Assembly: GCA_012295275.1 (NCBI GenBank)
Contig: CM022667.1
Coordinates: 15,007,168-15,067,167, forward strand
Length of the DNA: 60,000 nucleotides
Direction: 5' to 3'
DNA from: Chrysomallon squamiferum
Lineage: Eukaryota > Mollusca > Gastropoda > Neomphalida > Peltospiridae
In this document: piece after piece, positions 35,521 through 47,579 of the stretch
Numbering within the stretch: the first letter of the stretch is position 1
Layout of the letters: each line of letters starts with the position of its first letter
Position numbers and translations under genes: made by a program
The notes under the pieces: generated by a model
Seen by the model: the letters and a program-made list of their open reading frames with translations, nothing else
The model's database searches: none
Told to the model about the DNA's origin: nothing

Positions 35521-37431
35521 TTATTCATTAATATCTTTAGCACCACACTCCAACAAATACAAAAACATTTCCTGTTCCATAAAAGGAAATCTGCAAAGCT
35601 TAGCTTTATCGAGAGGAGTTTCACCAAAGGAATTAATCAAATTAATATCAACACCTTTCACAATCAGAGCTGTCACAATTTCTAGATTTCCACATTCAGC
35701 TGCTACATGCAAAAGAGAATTGTCATCATTGTCTGTTAAATTAGGATCAGCTCCATGTTCCAGTAAATAAAAAGCTACTTGACATTTTTCATCATACAGA
35801 GATAGAACAAGTTCATCCTCAAAATTAACAGCTGTGAAAAGAGGAGTTTCACCTCTACTGTTTCTTACATTTACATCAAAACCCTTTTCAGTCAGTGCTG
35901 TCACAATTTCTAGATTTCCTTGTTTAGCTGCTATGTGTAAAACAGAATTGTTATCATTGTCTGTTAAATTAGAATCAGCTCCATGCTCCAGTAAATATAA
36001 AATTATTTTGTTTCTATGAGAGTGCACATTTGAAAGTTTGTAAAAATGAAATGCATAGCAGCAATTATTCAGAGCTACAAAAAGAGGAGTTTCGCCTTCA
36101 TTGTTTTTAATATTTACATCAATTCCATTTTCAATCAGAGACGTCAGAATTTCTAAATTTCCTTGATCAGCTACTAGGTGTAAAACAGAATTGTTATTGT
36201 TGTTAGGATCAGCTCCATGTTCCAGAAAATAAAGCAGTATATTGTTCTGTCCGTACTTACAAGCTGTAAATAGAGGTGTTTGACCATGACGGTTTTTAAT
36301 ATTTACATCAAAACCATTTTCAATCAGTGCTGTCGCAATTTCTAGATTTCCATATTTAGCTGCTAAGTGTAAAACAGAATTCATATCATTGTCTGTTAAA
36401 TTAGGATCAGCTCCTTGTTCCAGTAAGTAAGAAACTACTTTATTATTATAAGAATTCAGATTTCGATGTGTGAGAAAACGATATTCATTATAATTAAGAG
36501 CTGCGAAAAGAGGAGTTTCACCTTTATTGTTTTTACAATTTACATCAAAACCTTTTTCAGTCAGTGCTGTCACAATTTCTATGTTACCATCCTTAGCTGC
36601 AAAGTGTAAAACAGAATTATTATCATCGTTTGTTAAATTAGGGTCAGCTGCATTTTCCAGTAAATAAAGAAGTACATTGTTCTGTCCATACTTAACAGCT
36701 GTAAAAACAGGAGTTTCACCATGACTGTTTTTAATATTTGCATTAAAATCTTTTTCAATCAGTGCTGTCACAATTTCTAGATTTCCATTTTCAGCTGCTA
36801 GGTGTAAAACAGAATTGGTATACCTGTCTGTTAAATTAGGATCAGCTCCATGTTCCAGTAAATAAAAAACTACTTGACATTTTTCATTATTCAGAGATGG
36901 ATCAAGTTCACCTTCAGCATAATTAACAGCAGTAAAGAGAGGAGTTTCACCTCTATTGTTTTTATTATTTACATCAACAACTTTTTCAATCAGTGCTGAC
37001 AAAATTTCTATATCTCCATGTTTTGCTGCTAAGTGTAAAACTGAATTGTTATTATTGTCTATTAAATTAGGATCAGTTCCATGTTCTAGTAAATAAAGAA
37101 GTACATTGGTTTTTCTATACTTAACAGCAGTAAAAAGAGGAGTCTCACAGTGACTGTTTTTGATATTGACATCAACACCTTTTTCGATCAGTGCTGTCAC
37201 AATTTCCATATTTCCACGTTTAGATGCGACGTGTAAAACAGAATTGTTGTCATTGTCTGTTAAACTAGGATCAGCTCCATGTTCCAGTAAATAAAAAACT
37301 AGTTGACACTTTTCATCACTCAAAGATGGATCAAGTGTATCTCCATCATAATTAACAGCTGTAAAAAGAGGAGTTTCACCGCTACTGTTTTTGGCATTTA
37401 CATCAACTCGATGTTCAATCAGTTCTGTCAT
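35521..37431 (-). CDS. Gene B exon 4, distal ankyrin array
   Basis: An open frame of about 636 residues with the alternating short and long ankyrin repeats (NSVLHLAAK.GNLEIVTAL; GETPLFTAVNY; YLLEHGADPN). It ends with a divergent capping repeat, SFGETPLDKAKLCRFPFMEQ, and LLECGAKDINE. Gene A ends inside a repeat instead, so B probably shows the ancestral C-terminus. Confidence 0.88.
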   Translation of the reverse strand: MTELIEHRVDVNAKNSSGETPLFTAVNYDGDTLDPSLSDEKCQLVFYLLEHGADPSLTDNDNNSVLHVASKRGNMEIVTALIEKGVDVNIKNSHCETPLFTAVKYRKTNVLLYLLEHGTDPNLIDNNNNSVLHLAAKHGDIEILSALIEKVVDVNNKNNRGETPLFTAVNYAEGELDPSLNNEKCQVVFYLLEHGADPNLTDRYTNSVLHLAAENGNLEIVTALIEKDFNANIKNSHGETPVFTAVKYGQNNVLLYLLENAADPNLTNDDNNSVLHFAAKDGNIEIVTALTEKGFDVNCKNNKGETPLFAALNYNEYRFLTHRNLNSYNNKVVSYLLEQGADPNLTDNDMNSVLHLAAKYGNLEIATALIENGFDVNIKNRHGQTPLFTACKYGQNNILLYFLEHGADPNNNNNSVLHLVADQGNLEILTSLIENGIDVNIKNNEGETPLFVALNNCCYAFHFYKLSNVHSHRNKIILYLLEHGADSNLTDNDNNSVLHIAAKQGNLEIVTALTEKGFDVNVRNSRGETPLFTAVNFEDELVLSLYDEKCQVAFYLLEHGADPNLTDNDDNSLLHVAAECGNLEIVTALIVKGVDINLINSFGETPLDKAKLCRFPFMEQEMFLYLLECGAKDINE

Positions 37432-40400
37432 CGCATATTTCTTTAGATGCGACGAAAACAGAATTTCCTTTCTGTTAAACTAGGATCTAATGTTCCAAAA
37501 TAAAAAACTTTGACATTTTCATTGGATCTGTCAAACTAAAAGGATTTCAGCTCTACTTTTTGGCCATCAAATGTTCAATCAAAACTACATTTCCTTTGTT
37601 CTGTTGAAAATTTAACATTGTCTGTCAAACTAGGATCAGCAAAAATAGTTCTGTTGAAATTTAACAGCTGCAAAAAGAGGTGTTTCACCTCGACTGTTTT
37701 TTATATTTACGTCAAAACCTTTTTCAATCAGTGCTTTCATCATTTCTATATCTCCCAGTTTAGTTCCTAAATCAAATTTGTCAGTGTCTGCTATATTAGG
37801 AACACCTCCATGTTCCCATAAATAAGATGCTACTTCCCATTTTTCATCTTTCAGAGATGGATCAAGTTCATTTTCGTAATTAATAGCCACATTAAAAGGA
37901 GTTTCACCTTGGTTGTTTTTAATATTTACATCAACACCTTTTTCAATAAGAACAGTCGCAATTTCTAGAAGTCCATATTTAGCTGCTAGGTGTAAAACAG
38001 AATTTTTATCATTGTCTGTTAATTTAGGATCAGCTCCATTTTTAAGTAAATAAGAAGCTATTTCTGGTCTGTTATTTTTTAAGGCCGAAAAAAGAGGAGT
38101 TTCTCCTTCAGTGTTAATTACATTTATTTCAACACCCTTTTTTATTAGCTTTTTCACTACATCTATGTCAATTTGAGATGCTATGTGCAAGGCTGAATTT
38201 TTTTGTTTATCCATAATTTCACTATCAACACCATTTTCGAGTAACAACAAAGCTACTTCCTTTCTGTGTGTCACTGCTTTTACAGCTTCATGAAGTGGAG
38301 TTTCTCCCTCACTGTTTACTGCATTAACATTAGCATTTTTCTTTATCAGTGATTTTAACACATCTAAGTCACCCTGCAGAACTGAAATGTGGAGAGTTGA
38401 ATCTGAAGGCAGCAATTTAAAACTAGATTTATCTTCATAGAGCTGTTCAAATTTTATTTTGTCATCAACAACCACTTTTAATCTAATTTTCTGATCATGC
38501 AACAGTCTTGATTTAATTTCCTCTTCAAAGATATCAGTCAATTTCGGGTTAACAGCTACATTCACATTAGGATCAGCTCCTTTCTCCAGAAGAGACTGAA
38601 CAACATCTACTCTTTTAAACATTACTGCTACTTTCAGTACTTGACTTTTCTTCCAGTTGTTCTCATCTTTATCATTATGTCTCTGCCCAATGAGAAAATT
38701 CACTGTTTCAGTAGATCCCCATACAGCTGCTGCTAAAAGTACCTTATCTCTGTTCTCATCATTTAAACAATCAGGTTTCAGCTTTACTATTTCTTTTATA
38801 ACACCTGAAGTACTCTGACAAGCAGAAACGATAACAATGTCTTTATTTGTGTTTATTACATCAGTGGTAACCAGTTTCTTAAAAAGTTGGCTCACATCAA
38901 CTACTTGAAAAGACTCTGAGTCATCAAAAACCATGTTACTAAGTCTTACTTGTCTGTGGAACCTAACCAATAAGAGTTTCACAGCTTTTTCCTTGATTTC
39001 ACTGTTTTGTTTCTCATTGTTTATCATGTCAGCCAACAGACAGGCAATATTCATGTTTCCCGAACAAATTGAAATATGTAACAAGTGAGAATACAGAGTC
39101 AATTTCTTCTCTTCTGTATACTTTAATAATTCTTTGAGTATGGTAGCACTGTCTGTTTTTGAACAAGCAGCTGTACTGAATGTATCAAATGTTGGTATAA
39201 CTCCTGATTTTAGCAACATTCTCACAATATCTTCATCACCAAACAAACAAGAAATATCCAAAAGTTCTTTTTTCAGAGATGTTAATTCCATTTTACACAG
39301 ATTTGATGTAAAAAATCTTGACAATGTTCTTAGTCCATTTAAAACACATTCACTTGGAACAGATGATGAAAATTTTATGTTTTCTTCAACCTTCACACAC
39401 CACATACAACTAGAATGAAACTTTGAATCATTGTCAAGAAGACATGAAATATTTCTAAATATTTCATTAGCACTATCTACATGTACACGTGATATATAAT
39501 CATATGTTTTTTCACCAAACACTGATGAAAAGCCATTATGAAAAGCATACAGTCTCTGATGCAGTATTTCAGACAATCTACCATAAAAGTCTTTTTTCTT
39601 TATGAGATATTCTAGAAATTCTTCATCTTTCAGTGATGGATGTAAAGTAATTTGTCTGGCATTGTTTGATGCCAGCAAGTCAGTAAACCTGTGAGCAAGA
39701 ATATCAAAGTAGTCAGGTTTGACAGTCATTGTAAGGTGACTTTTGTTAGACACTCCAGGCGTCACAACACATTCTAGCAACATGGAGACAGGACACATTT
39801 CTAACAACTCTGCTGCTTTTTTTGGAAACTTTGATGAAAATATCAGAAACAAAGAGTCAAACACTGACTGATGAATAAATTTGTATTCATTGTCACAACG
39901 CTTCAAAAAGGTACCACACATGACATCAGCTGCTTCCTGTATATCTGTAAGAGTGGTGTCTTTTACATTCTGACAGACCTGCTCTAGCAGCCTTACTAAT
40001 TTCATTATGTCACTGTCAGTGTCATTTTCAGATGGGTCCAGTGAATCAATGTTGAGACTGCCTTGTTTGAACATAATCAACAGTAAAACCAGGTAATTAA
40101 TCTGTAAAGTTTTGTCACTTTTCAACTTTTCCAGCTCTTTTCTGAGATATTCTACAGGTTTCTTAAAAAACTCAGCTCTTCTTTTTTGTGCATTACTTGA
40201 ATTAACATAAAATACACACACCTGAGGAAATCCTAGCTCTCTATATGATCTGTAAATGACAGTCCTTTTATCATTTTCTTCCATTGCAACATCCTTTTGT
40301 TTGAGATATTCGTTTAGAATTTCTTCCTTTTCACGATAATTCAGACAACAGTCATCACTCTGCAGATCAAGAATATGATTCTCATTAAACACACCAAATT

Positions 40401-42194
40401 CTTTTAAATAAATTTCACTTTCTGAAAATATTTGCTTTCTTAAAGTAATAATACATTTCAAAGAACCATCCTGAACAAGATTCCACATCTTTGGAAATTT
40501 CTGTTTCCATGATTCTATAAAGTCTAAAACAAGATTAGTCTTACCAAATATATCATCAATGAGAACAACACTTTTCTTATTTCTAGAAAGAGAAATGTCA
40601 TTGAATTCATAGTGATGAGTCAGCAAGTAAGATTCTCTTTTTTCTTCATTTTCTATCTGTCTCATCATGCTCTGAGCTAGAGTTGTCTTTCCTGAACCTG
40701 GACTTCCAACTACAATCACAACACCATTCCTCTTCAAAAGTGTAATACCCTTTTCCTCTGCTCTTGTTTCAACGTAGACATTGCTGTCAACTGAGTTTAA
40801 CACTGACCTGGTAGACACTGAATCACAACATTTAAAAAGAATTCATCTGTTATTAATTGTTTTGAACATATCTTACTGTTTAAATACACATGATATAAGT
40901 TATCATCAGAGGTGATGATTTAAAAAAAAATGCAATAGTTTGTTGTGATAACTTTAGTTTATCAGTATTTAAGGATGATAATAAGATGTCACAATTTAAG
41001 GTGGTGAAAAAGTGAGGAGGTCTTTATCTTGTTATTTATGAACATCTCTGAAAACTGTACAAATAATAATAATAAAAATAAATATATATATATACATACC
41101 TTTGATATTGGATGCTCGTCCATCAGTCTTTGCTGAAATTATGTAAAAATAGAAAAAGTGTACATTATTGAAGTTGAGTACAAGAGAATGATTAAAGTGA
41201 TTCGTACAACTACTCTAACTTATTCATGCAAGACTAAACATATAACATTATTATTATTATATTTTAATTATTGATTTATATATTTACTCTTACTATTATC
41301 AAAACCGCTTCTGTTTTTTCTTACCACTAATGTTATTCATTTATTGTTATGTTGGTATTATTATTGTTGTTGTTGTTGTTGTTACATGTACCTTACATTA
41401 TAATTCAGTATTTACAGGTGATATTATTGACAGGTGATATATTTGTATTTGTGTGGTGATGTGAAGATTCTGTGTATGAGCTAAGTTTATATACATGTAC
41501 CTATGTGCTGTTTCTATGTGTGTATCTGCATGTTTCTATGTTCTTCAGGTCACAGTGTCTGACAGAAAAGTACTAATGACTACTGTCATGTGTATTCTGT
41601 TATATATTAAAGATGTAGAGAAAAGAAAACTTTCAGTTTTTAACTTACTAATTTCAACAACTTGATCTCCAAACACAACATTCCTGCTATTAGACACAGT
41701 GCGGTAATTCTGAACTCTGCTGACATTTACATTATGTTCTACCACTGATTGAGTTCTTCCAGTATCTTTGTCAACAGAAGAAAATAAATTATCTAAATTC
41801 ACAGTTTATAAATATAATTTCTAAAAACATTTGTATCTACATGAAGAGATATGACAGTGTAGACTATTAATGCAATCTGTCTCAATAGTATTACTGAAAA
41901 TAACCATAAATACATTTTAAAAAATATGTTTAATATTGTTATATAATTATGTATAAAATAATAAAAAAATAAAATAAGTACAAGTGTGTATTTTCTTACA
42001 AAAAGCAGACAAAAATCTTTGAATAGTTAATTTATTGTGAATATCAAAAAGAAAAAAAGAAAAAAGGGAAACATGAATTGAAATACTTCTTTATTAAAGA
42101 TATAAATAATTCTGTCATACTCTCTGGGGAAGATTCATCTGTGACATTAGATGAAATTTCTGAACTGTCTTTTTTGTCATCCATATTGGCAGAG
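35521..42194 (-). CDS. Gene B: RHIM-like / nSTAND3 NTPase / ankyrin receptor (exons joined; broken in the ankyrin array)
   Basis: Paralogue of gene A with the same exon pattern: 42,194-42,121, 41,792-41,649, 41,132-41,100 and 40,817-35,521. The NTPase carries GSPGSGKT (about residues 118-125) and KKSVVLIDD. The NTPase-ankyrin junction is open here (IKKKDFYGRLSEIL), unlike gene A. The ankyrin array runs to TGC-TGA at 37,636, is lost through about 200 disordered bases, and resumes at 37,431 to end ..GAKDINE at 35,521. The leader exon E0 is in frame with the start exon here and offers an earlier ATG (42,431-42,433). The inferred role is the same as gene A's. It is either a recent pseudogene or intact with a local assembly fault. 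Confidence 0.8.
37432..37635 (-). pseudogene. Deletion-riddled ankyrin segment joining the two halves of gene B's array
   Basis: Recognisable ankyrin-repeat words survive in order (GATCCTAGTTTAACAGA, TTTTTTATTTTGGAACATTA, GTCGCATCTAAA) but short pieces are missing every 10-20 bases, so no frame is open. The flanking array is clean. Scattered small deletions confined to about 200 bases look more like a poor consensus over a collapsed repeat than like ordinary decay, but the sequence cannot decide. Confidence 0.7.
37636..40817 (-). CDS. Gene B exon 4, NTPase, helical linker and proximal ankyrins
   Basis: The acceptor GTGATTCAG precedes the exon. It encodes STRSVLNSVD, the P-loop GSPGSGKTTLA, KKSVVLIDDIFGK and LKCIITLRKQ, then GFPQVCVFYV, KPVEYLRKELEKL, the winged-helix-like FIHQSVFDSLFL, a long divergent region (with SGNMNIACLLADMINNEKQN) and about eight ankyrins. 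It ends at TGA where the damaged segment begins. All NTPase motifs are intact, and the junction equivalent to gene A's frameshift is in frame. Confidence 0.88.
41100..41132 (-). CDS. Gene B exon 3, 33-nt microexon
   Basis: Between TAATTTCAG and GTATGT, phase 1-1, encoding KTDGRASNIK. It is conserved with gene A's exon 3. Confidence 0.78.
41649..41792 (-). CDS. Gene B exon 2, RHIM-like motif exon with shifted acceptor
   Basis: At the position of gene A's acceptor (TATAAACAG) gene B reads TATAAACTG and has no AG. Nine bases further in, GAATTTAG supplies an AG in the same phase, giving a 144-nt exon that loses three codons. It encodes LFSSVDKDTGRTQSVVEHNV and the core VSNSRNVVFGDQVVEI and ends at GTAAGTT. 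The RHIM-like reading (VVFG tetrad) is inference, as in gene A. Confidence 0.55.
42121..42194 (-). CDS. Gene B exon 1, start exon
   Basis: The acceptor TTTTTTAACAG precedes CTCTGCCAAT-ATG (42,182-42,184). It encodes MDDKKDSSEISSNVTDESSP and E, then the donor GTATGA, phase 1. The acidic, Ser-rich, probably disordered N-terminus matches gene A's. Confidence 0.7.
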
Positions 42195-42404
42195 CTGTTA
42201 AAAAACAAAAAATGATTTTAAAAATAGAAGAAAATAAAATTAAATGTTTTGTTTTGTATTCACTGTTATATGATGTCAGACATAAGATTAAGTAAAATTC
42301 AGAAGAAAAAAAGTAGAAAAAAAAAGAGAAGAAAAAATCCACTCCCATCACTTCATGGTCTGCTCTTTCTTATAAATTACAAGTGATATTTGATTTACAC
42401 CTAC

Positions 42405-42446
42405 CCACAGACAGTAGATACAATTTCATACATCAAGTGTTGAGCA
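42405..42446 (-). other. Gene B leader exon E0, possibly coding
   Basis: Between TTTTAGCAG and GTAGGTG, 42 nt. Unlike in gene A, the frame leading into exon 1 is open. ATG at 42,431-42,433 would add MYEIVSTVCGSAN before the usual MDD start. Whether this ATG is used cannot be told. Confidence 0.55.
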
Positions 42447-44689
42447 CTGCTAAAATGAAAACAGATCAGTGCATTCTCAGCTTTTGTTCTATAAATATAT
42501 TGCTGAAAGTATTTAAAATTTATAAAATAAGAACTGTTTTAATAAATGTCCTCATTTTGTAAACAGTGATGTTAGATTGTTACACAAAAATACTCACGAT
42601 GACATAATTATCACAACACCGAGAAAACTTAATACTGTTGTAATTAATTACTCTTACATCAGAACGGAATCAGTTAATTCATAACATTTTATAATAATTA
42701 ACTGTGATAATTATCACAAAGCATTTATAGGATGTTTTCTCCAATGCAGCATTAAATTATGGCAATAAAATAGCACAGTAGTCATACCAAGTCATAGTTT
42801 ATTTAATTTTTGTGAATAGTTAGAATAGTTATTAGAATAGTTATACTAAAAGTTATATCATAGTTTTGTAATATACATAATAGTCATGAGTCCACTTTTG
42901 AATCCACTGGAGTCTATTTGTGGATAGTTTGGCATTAGTTGTCCATTTGACAAATCCAACATTTAACTGGAGGGATAAACTGAATGTTTACTTACGACTG
43001 AACCCTTTGACTACAAGTGACTCAGTGTAACAGCTTCTTTCTTAAACTATTTTATTAACTCTGCAGCTCCATACTTTGGAATGATGTTTTTACTATTAAA
43101 CAGTATTTGGTAATTATGTGACAATATTTTTATTACAGAAAATTCCTATATCCAATGCTGGGATGCTTAACATTTTTTCAGGTGTCTATTATATTGTTAT
43201 TTTCCTGGAATCTCCTTATTTTTTTTATTTTTAATATCTACTCATTTTATTTGTATTCAATTTAATTCTTAAAGTAATTCATAATATATTTACTTATTTA
43301 GTACCATAAGAAGTTGTAAAAATTTAAATGTTTGGAATAAATCAGTATAAACATGTGCAATACTTTATATCATGGTGACAAGAATTATATCTGTTAAATA
43401 AACATTATATGCTTATTCTTCTCTATTGTGTCCATTTGTATAAACATGCTTTGAGAATTTGAAGATTTCAACTTTCAATAATCTGCTACATTTTCCATCC
43501 CAAATCTTGATCACTTCATGATTTCATGATAATGTACAGGCACATTTCCTTTGTGCTGTTTGAAACTGTTATCTTGTCAAACCACCAACACAGTATTAAC
43601 ATCTATAAATAGTACAGTATTGAACCATTATCATATTATATACAAAGACTTTCTTTATTTACTATTTATATCTTAAAGATGATTTCTCCACACAATTTTT
43701 GCATATATTTCGAAAACGATTTATGTTTTAAAGCTATTTCATGCTGTTAAACATTATTTTAAAGTAACTACAATAACTTATAACTGTGTTTGAACATATA
43801 TTCCTTCACTTAAATGTATTTTCAAAATAATACTAATAGTCATAATTCTGTTTTTAAATAGTTTGATAACTTATCGTAAATATTCTACAGTAAATATAAT
43901 TATTTATGACAGACTGAAGATGTATACACAAACACACAGCTCTACCCAAACAAGCTTTTCCTTTACTAGACTATGTGAAGACAAATTGAGTAAAAAGAAA
44001 AACTGTATTAATGCTTCAAAATGTTTTGGTGAAAGTTGATGTCACCTAACTGAGGTTACTTGTTTTGATACTACTTGCTGAAAATTGATTAATTATTTGA
44101 AGAAACTCAAGTTAAAATTATTCAGTGACTGAAACCATACCAACTTATTTTCTTTTTTAAATGAATGACAAATGACATGGGCCTTTTGCTATCTTGGAGA
44201 AATAACGAAACAAAATGAACATCATCACAATTTTCAGTTAGAATCTGTTCAGTGAGTCATGTTACTTCAATTTTGAAATGTAAATAAATAAATAAATAAA
44301 CAAAATAATAACAAAGAAAACATTAGGTAACTAAGGTAAAAATTCATTTTATTTAATATTAACTGTTTCTGGAATCAGAGAAAAATACGAAGTTTGCTTA
44401 CTGAAGTTAGTGTAAGGTATTTTATGTAAAGGTTGAAAACTGCTAAAGAAATAATTATAATTAACAAGCTACAAAAATGAAAAATTATTTAATCAGTAAA
44501 GCCTGGACATAGTGTGAGGCTACCTTTGTCAATTAAAGTTGTATCAGTCTTGTACATTGTACACTTACAATATAAATTCACATTTATTGCACTTGAATTT
44601 GAAATGTGAATACATGTTCATGTGTGTGTCTGCTTCTGTTTGTGTGTAAATGTTAGTAATTAAAAGAAACAGAACATTTACTTACTTAC
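42447..44689 (-). other. Gene B 5' intron
   Basis: No coding exon is seen. About 42,700-43,350 is absent from gene A at the matching point (18,745). It begins near a perfect 16-base palindrome, TGTGATAATTATCACA (42,703-42,718). The remainder up to about 44,100 aligns with 18,760-19,440. 44,110-44,560 has no counterpart that I can see. Confidence 0.55.
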
Positions 44690-44770
44690 AATTCAGTTTA
44701 ACCCATCTTTAGACATTAGCTGTTGTACATGAACTCAGCTGTCTGTCACTGACCCTACAACTCTTCAGTC
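44690..44770 (-). other. Candidate non-coding leader exon U of gene B
   Basis: Acceptor TTCTATTGACAG before GACTGAAGAG, donor GTAAGTAAG after ACTGAATT, 81 nt. It is the same exon as at 22,608 and 25,279 but 11 bases shorter. Confidence 0.5.
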
Positions 44771-45365
44771 CTGTCAATAGAACAATACGAAACATGAATG
44801 TTTTCAGATTTTATTTATTACTAATGTATGTGTCAGTTTTCATTCAGAAAATAAAATAAAATAAATAAAATAAATGACTTGATACATTTATTTTTTGGTA
44901 CTGACTGAACAATGCAGCTTTCCATGATGGATATGTGTTTACTTTGACAAATTATGACTTTACATAATCATATATTTACAGACTCACACATACAAACTGT
45001 TCAGTTACTTCTTTAATATTTAACTGCTGGTTAAAACAGTTTTTATTTAAAGACACAACAAACTGAGGTTATTAAAAAAATTGTGTCCTATTGATTTATA
45101 GTGAAACAAAAAGAAAAAGTAAAAAAAAAACCATCAAATTTATCTGATATTTAGGATTGCATATAAAAAGAAATAATTGGTTAGTGTCTTAACATATCAG
45201 CTTTATCTTGTCAGTCAGGTTGAATACTGAATGCCTCAGTGCAGGTTGGCATTCTTATCTTCGGATGATACATCAGATGTGTAAAGGCAGTAACCAGTTA
45301 TTTCCCTCTGTGTGTGTGTGTGTGTGTGTACGTAAATGTATGTGAAGTTGACAGAACAATCTTAT

Positions 45366-45405
<40 letters not shown>

Positions 45406-46124
45406 TCATACATACATACATTTATAATATTTATGACTATTTATAATATCATGATGACTATGTGTCTGATTAAGAATAGTTGTGGTACAACTTAAATGAC
45501 TGGTGTAATTAACTTATTTGTATCACACATGCACAGAACTTGCATTACTTTATCATCTTTACTGGATGCATATGTAACTAAACCCAATTCATGTACTTAT
45601 AGAATGCAGAGAGAGGGAACAAATAATTATAAGGGAAATAACTCAAAAAGAATAATCTAAAAAGGTGAATTAAGATAAACTAGCTAATTAACTTATTAAC
45701 TTACAGCAATAACAGTTAAGCTCCACTAAAGTTCTGTAAACAGTATTGGTGACTGTTATATAATAAAGAGTAACATTCATTCTTTATAACTCATCACATA
45801 AACATCAGCTGAAGGAAACCAAATACTATTTGAAAAATAAATGTATGTGCAGCTTGTATTCTCTGTCTGATAAACTTAACAGAGAAATAAAACATTGTGA
45901 AGTAACATCTCACACTTAATCTTGCCTCCAACAGAAATCAGATTAATATGTGTGTGTGTGTGTTATTGTTTTTTCTTTTTTCAGTAATGAGTTACATTTT
46001 TAAATCAATCAGTAATTAATAAATGAAGGTGATAAAAAAAAAAAGTAAGAAAGAAAAAGAAGCTGAAAAAGAAAAAAGAAACAAAACAGGACTTTACGAT
46101 GATAATGACAAGGACAAAAATAGT

Positions 46125-46165
<41 letters not shown>

Positions 46166-46560
46166 TAATAACAATAATAATGATAATCATTAATAAATAA
46201 ATAAACAAATAAACAGAAAATGTCTGCCTGTACTTCTCTGCAATCTTCCTTGCTGGATGTGACTCACAAAGCCAGTAGACGATGATGAATTTAGGTCATA
46301 TATCTATATAAAACAACTTCACCCGTTACACTAAAGTGATTCCCATGTAGATGTATTATTTTATTTATTATTTTAAATTAAACTGTTTTGTTTTTAATAT
46401 TTCGTTATTAATTAATACTAATTTCTCTATAATAATAATAATAATAGAAAGAACAATTTGCAGATTCTCCACACACAGAAATGTTTGTTTTTATCTGTTT
46501 ATTGTTCAATGTTCAAAACTCAGAGTGAAAACTTCACAGGGGTAAAAAAGTATTAGTACC
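44771..46560 (-). other. Non-coding 5' region of gene B
   Basis: No gene is seen. It shares long stretches with 23,480-24,180 and 26,160-26,480 (TCCATGATGGATATG; GTAATTAACTTATTTGTATC). It includes the TG/CA inverted pair at 45,317-45,403 and AAT runs at 46,128-46,186. Confidence 0.55.
45317..45403. repeat. Inverted (TG)n...(CA)n pair
   Basis: A TG run of about 10 units and a CA run of about 16 units are separated by about 40 bases, so the two arms can pair as a hairpin. Confidence 0.85.
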
Positions 46561-46579
46561 TAACACTGAACTAGACTTG

Positions 46580-47530
46580 CTACAAAATAAAAAGTCAAAT
46601 TCATGAATGAAAAATATATCCTTTATATTCATTATTATTATTATTATTATTCACATCTTTGGAACACCAGACAGATAATATATCATTTTGGAAATCTCTA
46701 AATGTGACAATGATATACATACAATAAACTATTTTTAAAAAATTAGGAGAAACATAAAAAAAAACAAAAAAAAACAACTAAATAAATAAATTGGACAGTC
46801 ACATTCACTGCTCAACACAAAAACTCTCCATTAAAATATATTTTTAATAATGGCCAAATTTTATTTTTTGTAATAAAAAATAATAAACACCTGCAAAGAA
46901 ATAAAGTCTATTCTTTCCTATCGCGTACCTGTGTGACCTTGACCAATGAGTTTTTATTTTAAAATGTAACAGACAAAACTGAGTATTAATAATAAACGTT
47001 TCATTCTCAAATATTTACCAAATCAACTGATATCGTACTATTTATCTTTGATTTAATGTCTGAATTCATCGCAATAATGTAATTTAATACATAATTTCAT
47101 TTAATGAAAACAATAAATTTAACAATAAAATAACTTTAATCTTTCACGATCCCTTGTAAAAAGTGTGAAGATATTCCACCTAAAAATTTACAACAGAAAT
47201 AATAATTTCAAAAACAAAACACAACAAAAAAAGAAAAGAAAAAAAGAGACAAAAACAAGAACAAAATCATCTAATAAATATAACTGTAATAAGGAATAGC
47301 CAAACAGATATTTTATTTTATTTTATTTTTTATATAAATAAACAACAATCACTAAAAAAAAAAAAAAAAAAAAGTTTTTAAGTTTTCCTTACCTGCAATA
47401 GAAACGGAAGCAAATAAATAGTAAATAGTTACTTAGTTACTACAAAAAAGAATACAGTGTAAGCTGTCCTTACCTGCAGCAGAAACTCGAAACTTGTCAA
47501 CTAACGAAGTGACCCAAATTCTTCGCCGTC
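46580..47530 (-). promoter_or_regulatory. 5' module of gene B (single copy) with two donor-like signals
   Basis: Anchors are AAAAAGTCAAATTCATG (46,588), AATAATGGCCAAA (46,848) and CTGTAATAAGGAATAGCC (47,285). Minus-strand signals CTATTGCAG|GTAAGG (ending 47,393) and CTGCTGCAG|GTAAGG (ending 47,474) lie 81 bases apart. Just upstream, GAAGAATTTGGGTCACTTCG is followed by CpG-containing GCGAGCAGACGGCGAAG. This is the likely 5' start region of gene B transcripts. Gene A has about five such modules. Confidence 0.45.
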
Positions 47531-47579
47531 TGCTCGCATTCCCGGCAAGGAAGTCTACTGGTCCGGAAAGACATTTGTT

